Assembly (NCBI GenBank): GCA_002774185.1
Contig: PEZG01000077.1
Location: 5,127 to 11,581 of the forward strand
From: Candidatus Roizmanbacteria bacterium CG09_land_8_20_14_0_10_41_9
GTDB taxonomy: Bacteria > Patescibacteriota > Microgenomatia > UBA1406 > GWC2-37-13
Length of the DNA: 6,455 nt
Direction of reading: 5' to 3'
Every line of letters begins with the position of its first letter. Position 1 is the stretch's first letter. Positions 1 to 5,974 of the stretch are shown piece by piece. The notes below the pieces were generated by a model that was not told where the DNA came from, ran no database searches, and saw nothing but the letters and a program-made list of their open reading frames with translations. A program made the translations under genes and the position numbers.

Positions 1-2
1 TG

Positions 3-611
3 TCTTCCCCGTCGGCAATCGATGAAGAAGAGATCAATACCCTGAAGGAAAAAATTGCTACAAAAGTCGCAGAACTTCGCGAAAAGAATAATAAGGCGGT
101 AGGTGGAAGCGTGACTACGGTTTCAACCGGAGCTTTGAAGATAAAAGGGTCTGATGAGAGTAATTACGAAATAAAGATAGACGATGCTCTGACGAAGGCA
201 TATCAAATCGTAAATAATCAAAAAAAAGAGATAAAGATTCAGGATATAAAAAAGGGGGACTACATCATTGTGACAGGAGACTTAAACGAAAAAACCATTA
301 CCGCGAATTTCATTTACGTGGATGAGCTGTATATCGTAAATTCTGGAAGCGTATCTGAGGTAAACAAGGAGGACTATTACATAAAAGTACTTACCGGCGA
401 TAAGGAGACTTTTACGTTAGATATAGAGACGTTCACCAAGCAGCAAATGTTGAATATAAAAACCCTGAAGCCAGAGGTAGTCGGTTTTTCAAAAGTAAAA
501 GAGGGAGATAGGTTGCATTTCGTTGTAAAAAGGACAGGAACCGAGAGAGAAGTAAATCGTTTTGCTGCTCAAAAGATTTTTATTATTCCGCAGGAATACT
601 TTATAAAGTAA
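3..611 (+). CDS. 5'-truncated probable exported protein with two DUF5666-like modules
   Basis: The reading frame is open from the window edge (first full codon at 3) to a TAA at 609-611, giving 202 visible residues; the true start lies outside. The GTG at 111 could be taken as a start, but the frame upstream of it reads as good protein and should not be cut off. Seen: a short Ser/Pro piece (SSPS) at the edge, then a charged amphipathic helix (EEEINTLKEKIATKVAELRE), then two beta-rich modules. Module one begins GGSVTTVSTGALKIKG and ends in KKGDYIIVTGDLNEKTITANFIYV; module two begins NSGSVSEVNKEDYYIKV and ends with KEGDRLHFVV. The pattern G-x-V-x-x-V ... GD-x-(I/L)-x-(V/F) is that of DUF5666-like small beta barrels. 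Inferred: a signal peptide and Ser/Thr/Pro linker lie just upstream, so the protein is likely secreted or envelope-bound. Its function is unknown. No enzyme motif is visible. Confidence 0.75.
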   Translation, partial: SSPSAIDEEEINTLKEKIATKVAELREKNNKAVGGSVTTVSTGALKIKGSDESNYEIKIDDALTKAYQIVNNQKKEIKIQDIKKGDYIIVTGDLNEKTITANFIYVDELYIVNSGSVSEVNKEDYYIKVLTGDKETFTLDIETFTKQQMLNIKTLKPEVVGFSKVKEGDRLHFVVKRTGTEREVNRFAAQKIFIIPQEYFIK

Positions 612-711
612 CTCAAAAGTCAAAAGTCAAAACTCAAAACTACATCTCGAAACTTAAAACTTTTTAGTTTTACGTTGTAGATTTGACATTTGAGTTTTGA
701 GATTTGAGTTT
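612..711. repeat. A/T-rich inverted repeat of 7-bp units between the exported-protein gene and secA
   Basis: The left arm has four head-to-tail heptamers: TCAAAAG (613-619), TCAAAAG (620-626), TCAAAAC (627-633) and TCAAAAC (634-640). The right arm (682-711) carries the same words on the opposite strand (TTTGACA, TTTGAG, TTTTGAGA, TTTGAG). The arms meet at a hairpin, TAAAACT (655-661) and AGTTTTA (666-672), around a TTTT loop. The whole can fold as a long imperfect stem and could end transcription of the upstream gene. The right arm includes a TTGACA hexamer (683-688), with TATATT at 711-716. Their 22-bp spacing is too long for a good sigma70 promoter, so any secA promoter here is weak or different. 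Interspersed repeats of this kind are, from memory, common in Patescibacteria. Confidence 0.7.
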
Positions 712-719
712 ATATTAAA

Positions 720-3503
720 ATGTTTACATTCATAAAGAAGTTCTTCGATTACAATCAGAAGGAGATTGAGCGGATCCAAAAAACTGTTGTACAAATCAAC
801 GATTCGGAAGATCAGATCAGGAACCTGAAAGATCAGGATTTCAAAAAGAAAACCGAACAGCTCAAAAAGGAAATCCGCGAGGAAAAGAAGACTCTGGAGG
901 AAATTCTGCCCCTATCGTTCGCACTCGTTCGGGAAGCAGCCAGAAGGACACTGGGCGAACGTCATTTTGATGTTCAGTTAGTTGCGGGGATTGCCCTTCA
1001 TGAGGGTAAGGTCGCCGAACAGAAAACCGGAGAGGGAAAAACCCTTTCCGCAACAACAGCGATGTATCTTAACGCATTGAAGGGAGACGGAGTGCATTTA
1101 GTTACGGTGAACGATTACCTGGCTCGGCGAGATGCCGGATGGATGGGTGCAGTATTCCATTTTTTGGGGCTTTCGACCTCTGCTATCATATCCGATCAAT
1201 CATTTCTCTATGACCCTGGGCATTCAGATAAGAATGCGCAAGATTGGAGACTTGCTCATTTAAAACCAGTGAGTCGCGGGCAAGCGTATGAAGCAGATAT
1301 CACTTATGGGATAAATAGCGAGTTTGGGTTCGATTACCTAAGGGACAACATGGCCCAAAACCGTGAAGGTTTGGTACAGCGAGGATTCAACTTTGCCATC
1401 ATCGATGAGGCGGACTCGGTTCTTATCGATGAAGCTCGCACTCCCCACATAATTTCCGCGCCCTACGAGGAAGATACGTCAAAATACTACACCTATGCAG
1501 AGATCGTAAAACAGTTGGATCCAAAGGAAGACTACACGGTGGATGAAAAAATACATACGGCAAATCTTACAGAAAACGGTATTCGCAAGATTGAGTCTAT
1601 CCTAAAAGTGGACAATATCTACGAAAAAGATTTCGACGCACTTTTCCATATAGAAGCGGCGTTAAAAGCAAACACGCTGTTCCGGTTAGATAAGGACTAT
1701 ATTGTGAAGGATGGAGAGGTGATCATTGTTGACGAATTTACCGGCAGACTTCTTCACGGGAGAAGATTTTCCGAAGGGTTGCACCAAGCAATCGAGGCAA
1801 AAGAACGGGTTCAGATTCAACGGGAATCCAAGACGTTGGCTACGGTATCGCTCCAGAATTATTTCAGGATGTACAAGAAGCTCTCGGGGATGACAGGTAC
1901 TGCTTCCACTGAGGCTGAAGAATTCAATAAGATTTACCACGCGGATGTATTGGTTGTTCCAACCCATCGACCCATGGTAAGAAAAGACCATCCCGACATG
2001 ATTTATAAGACAGAAGGAGGGAAATTCAACGCAGTTGTGGAAGAAATTGCCGATAATTATAAAAAAGGACGTCCGGTTTTGGTGGGAACTACCTCCATTG
2101 AGAAGAATGAACATTTGTCTCGACAACTTGCAAAACGGGGGATACCCCACGAGCTTCTGAACGCCAAAAATCATCTGATGGAAGCTCATATCATCGCTCA
2201 GGCCGGTAAAAAACATGCGGTGACCGTCGCAACCAATATGGCGGGTCGAGGAGTTGATATCATTTTAGGAGGCGCTCCGCCAAATAAATATGAGATGGAC
2301 AAAAAGGAGTATGAAGAAGCGAAAAAAATCTGGCAGTCGTCACACGATGAAATCGTAGCTCTCGGGGGATTGTTAGTTATCGGAACGGAACGGCATGAGT
2401 CCCGAAGGATCGATAACCAGCTTCGGGGGAGGTCAGGTAGGCAGGGGGATCCGGGGGAAACGCGCTTTTTTGTAGCACTGGAAGATGATTTGATGCGAAT
2501 TTTTGGAGGAGAACAGATATCGCGTCTCATGACGTTTTTCAATCTTCCCGAAGATCAACCTCTCACCCATTCCATGGTTTCAAAAGCCATAGAGCAAGCG
2601 CAGGTAAAGGTAGAGGGCTTTAATTTTGATATTCGCAAACACTTAGTTGATTTTGATGATGTCTTAAATAAACAGCGGGATATCATCTATACGCTCCGAA
2701 AAAAAATACTTCTCCTGCCAGAAACCAACAAAGAGGAATTCCACGAGACGGTTCTGGATGCGACGTCAGATGAAATTTCATCCCTGGTTGCAAGTTTCAC
2801 CTCCATCAAGGAAGTTGCGACCGATGAGGATACGGATCGGTTGATAAAAGACCTCAATGTATTTTTGCCGATTGAGAAAAAAGAGGTTTTAAAACATTTT
2901 GATCCCCAGAATTCCGAAGAGCTTGTGACTTTTTTAATCGACTCGGTTGAAACGTTTTACAAAGCCAAGGGAAAAAAGATAGGAGAACAGCTTTGGATGG
3001 AAGTGGTCCGGTCTGTGTATCTGTCAACCATCGATACCTTTTGGACAGAGCATCTGACCGCAATCGAGGACCTGCGTGAGGGGATCAACTTAAGGGGATA
3101 TGCCCAACTGGATCCGCTCGTTGAATATAAAAATGAAGCATTTTCCATGTTTGAACGCCTGATCGGAAATGTCCATTTTGAAGCTACCCGTCGAATATTC
3201 CGCGTGGAAGTGCAAGCGGTTCCGAGAGAACAGCAAAAGGAAGAATCCCCCTTGGTATACAAATCTGCTTCCTCGACGGATCCGTTCACTCAACCAGCGC
3301 AAGCTCCTCAAGCGGGAGCAGCACAACTGTCTGAACAAATGCAGCCAGCGGAAGAAATAGGATTCAAGATCATTCCTCCGGGAACAAAACAGAGGAAGCT
3401 CGGACGCAATGATCCCTGCTGGTGCGGAGCGAAGGATCCTTCAGGGAAACCTTATAAATATAAGAAATGCGGTCTTATAAATGCTTCTTACCATAAGGGA
3501 TAA
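720..3503 (+). CDS. secA: preprotein translocase ATPase SecA
   Basis: SecA is the cytosolic and membrane-bound motor that uses ATP to push unfolded preproteins through the SecYEG channel. At 927 residues it is near full family length (E. coli 901). In order: Walker A TGEGKT (103-108) in NBD1, DEAD box DEAD (229-232) followed by SVLIDEARTP, a preprotein cross-linking domain around 245-385, SGMTGTAST (389-397), NBD2 with VATNMAGRGVDI (about 503-514) and QLRGRSGRQGDPG (567-579), then helical scaffold/wing, a Gln/Pro/Ala-rich linker (about 860-890) and a C-terminal zinc motif. The zinc tail is atypical: Cys900, Cys902, Cys917 and probably His925, with 14 residues between the second and third ligands instead of the usual 8. 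A stretch after ISDQSFLYDPGHSDKN (about residues 155-185) is an insertion relative to E. coli. The ATG at 720 gives the normal SecA start MFTFIKKFF; no Shine-Dalgarno precedes it. No secY, secE or secG is in the window. Confidence 0.98.
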   Translation: MFTFIKKFFDYNQKEIERIQKTVVQINDSEDQIRNLKDQDFKKKTEQLKKEIREEKKTLEEILPLSFALVREAARRTLGERHFDVQLVAGIALHEGKVAEQKTGEGKTLSATTAMYLNALKGDGVHLVTVNDYLARRDAGWMGAVFHFLGLSTSAIISDQSFLYDPGHSDKNAQDWRLAHLKPVSRGQAYEADITYGINSEFGFDYLRDNMAQNREGLVQRGFNFAIIDEADSVLIDEARTPHIISAPYEEDTSKYYTYAEIVKQLDPKEDYTVDEKIHTANLTENGIRKIESILKVDNIYEKDFDALFHIEAALKANTLFRLDKDYIVKDGEVIIVDEFTGRLLHGRRFSEGLHQAIEAKERVQIQRESKTLATVSLQNYFRMYKKLSGMTGTASTEAEEFNKIYHADVLVVPTHRPMVRKDHPDMIYKTEGGKFNAVVEEIADNYKKGRPVLVGTTSIEKNEHLSRQLAKRGIPHELLNAKNHLMEAHIIAQAGKKHAVTVATNMAGRGVDIILGGAPPNKYEMDKKEYEEAKKIWQSSHDEIVALGGLLVIGTERHESRRIDNQLRGRSGRQGDPGETRFFVALEDDLMRIFGGEQISRLMTFFNLPEDQPLTHSMVSKAIEQAQVKVEGFNFDIRKHLVDFDDVLNKQRDIIYTLRKKILLLPETNKEEFHETVLDATSDEISSLVASFTSIKEVATDEDTDRLIKDLNVFLPIEKKEVLKHFDPQNSEELVTFLIDSVETFYKAKGKKIGEQLWMEVVRSVYLSTIDTFWTEHLTAIEDLREGINLRGYAQLDPLVEYKNEAFSMFERLIGNVHFEATRRIFRVEVQAVPREQQKEESPLVYKSASSTDPFTQPAQAPQAGAAQLSEQMQPAEEIGFKIIPPGTKQRKLGRNDPCWCGAKDPSGKPYKYKKCGLINASYHKG

Positions 3504-3513
3504 GGTAAGCGGA

Positions 3514-3584
3514 GTCCTCCTTAATTCGCTCTATGAGCCGCATCCCGCCAAGCGGGGTAAGGCAAAAAGTAAGAATTGGAGGAC
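3514..3584 (+). other. structured intergenic segment, predicted three-way junction
   Basis: Between the secA stop and the DUF167 gene, a 71-nt stretch can fold into a nested structure. The outer stem pairs GTCCTCC (3514-3520) with GGAGGAC (3578-3584), and after a two-base bulge AATTC (3523-3527) with GAATT (3573-3577), 12 pairs in all. Inside are two hairpins: GCTC-TAT-GAGC (3528-3538) and ATCCCGC-CAA-GCGGGGT (3542-3558, one G-T pair). The remainder, AAGGCAAAAAGTAA, would be unpaired. No T-run follows on either strand, so it is not an ordinary intrinsic terminator. It may be a structured 3' end of secA mRNA, a leader of the next gene or a small RNA. No known riboswitch was recognised. Confidence 0.45.
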
Positions 3585-3626
3585 GGATCGGGAAAAAAAT
3601 ACAAGAAGTGCCATTACCCAAATTAA

Positions 3627-3845
3627 ATGCAGTATTTTGTTCAGATAAAGACAAACTCAAGAAAGGAATGCGTTGAAAAAATAGATGAAACTCATTTGAA
3701 AGTCACAGTCAACGTTCCTCCTCATAAGGGAAAGGCAAACGGAAAAGTGATAGATTTTCTTGCTTCTTATTTTGACATCTCTCCTTCCCGCATACATATA
3801 ATTTCAGGATTAAAAAACAAAAATAAGATAGTTTCAATAATTTAA
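3627..3845 (+). CDS. DUF167 / YggU (UPF0235) family small protein
   Basis: This 72-residue protein matches the whole DUF167 fold, a small alpha/beta domain of unknown biochemical role found in bacteria, archaea and eukaryotes. Seen: an opening strand YFVQIKTNSRKECVEKID, the central strand HLKVTVNVPPHKGKANGKVIDFLASYF, where the family has a (V/A)xxPPxxGKAN motif, and the closing I-x-I-x-SGLKNKNKIVSI, matching the usual V-x-I-x-x-G-x-x-S-R-x-K pattern. The conserved Ser-Arg is replaced here by Lys-Asn. The length is near the family minimum, typical of streamlined genomes. An in-frame TAA lies immediately before the ATG (3624-3626), so the start cannot be further upstream. No Shine-Dalgarno is visible. 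It lies 123 bp after secA on the same strand and may be read from the same transcript. Its cellular role cannot be told from the sequence. Confidence 0.88.
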   Translation: MQYFVQIKTNSRKECVEKIDETHLKVTVNVPPHKGKANGKVIDFLASYFDISPSRIHIISGLKNKNKIVSII

Positions 3846-3854
3846 GGAGATTCC

Positions 3855-3898
3855 ATCGCCTCGATTCTAACCTCGTAGGTCAGCAGAGGTGATTTTTT
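3855..3898 (+). terminator. probable intrinsic terminator after the DUF167 gene
   Basis: ATCGCCTC (3855-3862) pairs with GAGGTGAT (3886-3893), eight pairs with one G-T, directly followed by a T-run (the run spans 3893-3898). The loop contains a second small hairpin, ACCT-CGT-AGGT (3870-3880). An alternative smaller stem is ACCTC (3870-3874) with GAGGT (3886-3890). The position, 10 bp after the stop codon and before the Fic repeats, suits the end of the secA/DUF167 transcript. The branched loop makes it less certain than a simple hairpin. Confidence 0.5.
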
Positions 3899-3937
3899 GG
3901 CAATATCTGGCAATATTAGGCAAGATTTGGTAACATT
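3898..3937 (+). repeat. four tandem 10-bp repeats upstream of the Fic gene
   Basis: The units are TGGCAATATC (3898-3907), TGGCAATATT (3908-3917), AGGCAAGATT (3918-3927) and TGGTAACATT (3928-3937), consensus TGGCAAtATT. The array decays toward the gene and ends five bases before the ATG at 3943, filling the place where a ribosome binding site would be. A 10-bp period is about one helical turn, so protein bound to each unit would line up on one face of the DNA. The winged-helix domain of the adjacent Fic protein is an obvious candidate ligand, but that is inference. Confidence 0.85.
3908..3936 (+). promoter_or_regulatory. possible repeat-embedded, leaderless promoter of the Fic gene
   Basis: TAACAT (3931-3936) can serve as a -10 element, with TGGCAA (3908-3913) 17 bp upstream as a poor -35. 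A start seven bases after the -10 falls on the A of the ATG (3943), which would give a leaderless mRNA and explain the absence of a Shine-Dalgarno. Both hexamers are parts of the 10-bp repeats, so a repeat-binding protein would cover the promoter. The match to consensus is weak. Confidence 0.3.
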
Positions 3938-3942
3938 ATTCT

Positions 3943-4926
3943 ATGAAGATCCCGCCACGTTATCAAATGAGTTCAGAAATACTGGACCTGATTGCGAAAA
4001 TTGATGCGAATCGGATTTTTTTTTCTACTGTCGATATTCCAAAATTAGTTAAAGAAAAAATTCAACGAGTTAGCTTGTTAAAAAGCTCTCTGTTTTCAGC
4101 CCGGATTGAAGGAAATCCATTAACCTTAGAAAATATTCGATATTCTTCAGAGATCCAAAGAAGAATCGAGATAGAGAACATTCTAAAGGCGATTAGACGT
4201 ATTGACAAAGAATATGTCCATCAAAAAAAAATTACGAAAGAAATAATTCTTAACCTTCATAAGCTTGTTTTAGACAACATAGGTTCATCTCCGGGAAAAT
4301 TCAGAAAAGAGATAGGGGCAATTTTTAATCAGACGGGTGTTGCTGTTTATGTTTCTCCTGCCCCGACGCAAATTCCATCACTACTTGACAGGTTACTTGA
4401 TTACATCATTGATGATAAAGAAAAATTTCCATTAATTACAGCTTTTATCGCTCATCTTATTTTTGAAAAAATACATCCTTTCATGGATGGAAACGGACGC
4501 GTGGGCAGACTATTAATTTTTATTATTTTAAAATCAAAAGGCTATCATTTTGGGTTAACGATTCCTCTTGAGGAGTACTTAGACATACATAAAGATGATT
4601 ATTACTATTATTTAGATATTGGTTTGGAACATGTTGGATCATATCTCCTTTTTATGTTAAAAGCTTTTTATGAGCAGAGTGAAAAAATTAAAGAATCGTT
4701 AACAAATAAAATGAGTAAAAAAGAAACGTTTTTTCTCCCACTTCGGCAAGAAGAGATTTTTAATATTATTAAGGATCATGCAGTTGTTTCTTTTGATTTT
4801 ATTAGGAGAAGATTCCTTAAAATTCCAGAGAGGACACTCCGGTATGATTTAAAAAAATTAGGCGACTTGGGCTTAATTATTAAAATTGGAAAGACAAAAG
4901 GATGTATCTACAGAATTAAGGAATAA
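3943..4926 (+). CDS. Fic-domain protein (class II, self-inhibited) with C-terminal winged helix
   Basis: Fic enzymes usually transfer AMP from ATP to a hydroxyl side chain of a target protein (AMPylation); some reverse this or use other nucleotides. The 327-residue protein opens with a Fic_N-like segment (IPPRYQMSSEILDLIAKID). The inhibitory motif S/T-x-x-x-E-G/N is present as SARIEG (residues 52-57), so Glu56 should block productive ATP binding; being N-terminal to the core, it makes this class II. The active site HPFMDGNGRVGR (178-189) is complete, with catalytic His178, phosphate-binding GNGR and Arg189. The target-docking flap region is around VAVYVSPAPTQIPSLLDRLL. Residues about 265-327 look like a winged helix (EIFNIIKDHAVVSFDFIRRR ... 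TLRYDLKKLGDLGLI), suggesting DNA binding and autoregulation through the repeats at 3898-3937. By eye it is much richer in A/T than secA, which hints at acquisition. No separate antitoxin gene adjoins it. The target is unknown. Confidence 0.93.
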   Translation: MKIPPRYQMSSEILDLIAKIDANRIFFSTVDIPKLVKEKIQRVSLLKSSLFSARIEGNPLTLENIRYSSEIQRRIEIENILKAIRRIDKEYVHQKKITKEIILNLHKLVLDNIGSSPGKFRKEIGAIFNQTGVAVYVSPAPTQIPSLLDRLLDYIIDDKEKFPLITAFIAHLIFEKIHPFMDGNGRVGRLLIFIILKSKGYHFGLTIPLEEYLDIHKDDYYYYLDIGLEHVGSYLLFMLKAFYEQSEKIKESLTNKMSKKETFFLPLRQEEIFNIIKDHAVVSFDFIRRRFLKIPERTLRYDLKKLGDLGLIIKIGKTKGCIYRIKE

Positions 4927-4933
4927 TTTTTGC

Positions 4934-4960
4934 CTCTGTTAACCTCATGGGTTGACAGGG
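4934..4960. terminator. hairpin shared by the convergent Fic and HD genes
   Basis: CCTCTGTTAACC (the last 11 bases, 4934-4944) pairs with GGTTGACAGGG (4950-4960), 11 pairs including two G-T, around a TCATG loop. The minus-strand stop codon TGA (4945-4947) sits in the loop. Nearly symmetric, it could act on both strands. However, the T-runs are offset: TTTTT at 4970-4974 for the plus strand is about 10 bp away, and on the minus strand an A-run rather than a T-run follows. It may therefore be a weak terminator or an mRNA 3'-end protector. Confidence 0.45.
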
Positions 4961-5856
4961 TGCGACTTGTTTTTAATCTTAGGTCGTTGTTTAATAATCT
5001 GCATTAAAATCTTTCTTAAAAACGGAGAATGGATGAGGAGGTCGGAGTTTATAAAAAATTCATCCAGCTTTTTTCGGTGTTCCTTTTCATATTCCAAAGC
5101 TTGGATTGCCATCTCGAGCTTATCCAACTGCCAGAAAATTTCCGCTTCCGGAGTCCTTTTTTCCACCATTTCTTTAAAAATATTCTCATATTCAGTGGAT
5201 TTCCCGATGATGTTGAATAATTTGGTTATTCCGATAAGCTCGGCCTTTTCCTTTATTGCTTGCTTCTCAATATTTATCACTTTTCCCCTTGCCCATACGA
5301 TGTCTTCGGTTACAACCTCCCCGAGATCATGGAGGATTGCCATTTTTATAAGCTTTTCCTTATCTAAACCAAACTGATCAGCAAAAATCATGGCGATGAT
5401 GCTGAGCTGAAACGAATGTTCTGCAACGCTTTCCGGATCTTTGATTCCTTCTCTTCTCCAGCCTTCCCTAATAATCTTTTTTGACCTTGCTGCAGATACA
5501 AGAAATGAGAGAACCTTTCCAGGCGGACCAAGTTTAGAAAAGACATTGGAATTTTGATTGATTATACTTGTTGATTCTTGCTCAGTTAGGCAACCTTGAC
5601 CCGCAGATTCAAGAAAACTATTAATATCTCGAGCTGAAGAAATCCCCTCTCTTTCAAGAAAAATTTCGATTAACGTCAGAAGAAGTTTGCGGTCTTTTGG
5701 TAGGCGGGTATTTTTTTGCCAATGAGAAAACAAACTATCCTCAAATGTAAATCCTTTCTTAGCCAGGATGTCGCCAAATTCACGAAGAGAGGAGAATCCA
5801 GACTTGAGTCTGAATTTTCTGAACAGGCTTCCAAACGTCGGTTTTTGTTCAAGCAT
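4945..5856 (-). CDS. XRE-like HTH fused to HD-domain 5'-nucleotidase (YfbR/HDDC2 type)
   Basis: This 303-residue protein has two parts. Residues 8-66 resemble an XRE-type helix-turn-helix (SLREFGDILAKKG, then SLFSHWQKNTRLP as a recognition-helix segment, then RKLLLTLIEIF). Residues about 113-300 form an HD domain of the YfbR/HDDC2 group, metal enzymes that remove phosphate from (deoxy)nucleoside 5'-monophosphates. All metal ligands are visible: His147 (in PESVAEHS), His176-Asp177 (HDLGE) and Asp245 (QLDKLEMA); Glu180 matches the catalytic Glu after HD, and REGW (130-133) with GI-x-x-PESVAEHS is an HDDC2 hallmark. Start choice: the frame is open upstream to a TTG at 5985, but that 43-residue addition is outside both domains and overlaps a strong promoter, so the ATG at 5854-5856 is preferred. 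The gene converges on the Fic gene with 18 bp between. It may be a nucleotide-sensing regulator or a nucleotidase controlling its own gene. The nucleotidase fold is firm, the regulator role inferred. Confidence 0.88.
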   Translation of the reverse strand: MLEQKPTFGSLFRKFRLKSGFSSLREFGDILAKKGFTFEDSLFSHWQKNTRLPKDRKLLLTLIEIFLEREGISSARDINSFLESAGQGCLTEQESTSIINQNSNVFSKLGPPGKVLSFLVSAARSKKIIREGWRREGIKDPESVAEHSFQLSIIAMIFADQFGLDKEKLIKMAILHDLGEVVTEDIVWARGKVINIEKQAIKEKAELIGITKLFNIIGKSTEYENIFKEMVEKRTPEAEIFWQLDKLEMAIQALEYEKEHRKKLDEFFINSDLLIHSPFLRKILMQIIKQRPKIKNKSHPVNP

Positions 5857-5863
5857 TAAGCTT

Positions 5864-5891
5864 ATTCTAACACTTTTTTCCTCTGCGTCAA
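5864..5891 (-). promoter_or_regulatory. sigma70-type promoter of the HTH-HD gene, predicted leaderless
   Basis: On the minus strand, TTGACG (5891-5886) and TAGAAT (5869-5864) are separated by 16 bp, a near-consensus sigma70 promoter. Seven bases (AAGCTTA) then separate the -10 from the ATG at 5856, so transcription should begin at about 5857, one base before the start codon. The mRNA would have essentially no leader, consistent with the lack of a Shine-Dalgarno. This also rules against the upstream TTG start at 5985 for transcripts made from here. Confidence 0.65.
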
Positions 5892-5923
5892 TTTTCCTGA
5901 CAAAACTACCATTCCTTTCCCGA

Positions 5924-5957
5924 ATGCAAAGAAGAATAATTAAAGTGATGCAAAGAA
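5924..5957 (+). repeat. direct repeat ATGCAAAGAA, with an inverted copy at 6107-6114
   Basis: ATGCAAAGAA occurs at 5924-5933 and 5948-5957, 24 bp start to start. The core GCAAAGAA recurs inverted (TTCTTTGC) at 6107-6114, near the phosphatase gene. Two copies lie just upstream of the HD-gene promoter. They could be binding sites for the HD protein's HTH, but the words are short and A-rich, so chance is possible. Confidence 0.4.
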
Positions 5958-5974
5958 ACGACTTTATTTGCAAG

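Noticed and set aside
1326..1338. GGGTTCGATTACC resembles a tRNA T-arm.
   Set aside because: It lies inside secA, encoding the conserved EFGFDYLRDN segment, and no acceptor or anticodon stems surround it.
1686..2216. Long antisense open frame within secA (176 codons).
   Set aside because: It lies entirely opposite conserved SecA motifs, shows no family-like sequence, and is explained as a by-product of secA codon use.
3533..3676. Plus-strand open frame of 47 residues (MSRIPPSGVRQKV...) spanning the secA-DUF167 spacer and overlapping the DUF167 start.
   Set aside because: It has no recognised family or ribosome binding site, its last 50 bases overlap the well-supported DUF167 gene out of frame, and its first half is the predicted RNA structure.
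3898..3937. Tandem units considered as a CRISPR remnant.
   Set aside because: The 10-bp units have no spacers between them and no cas gene is present.
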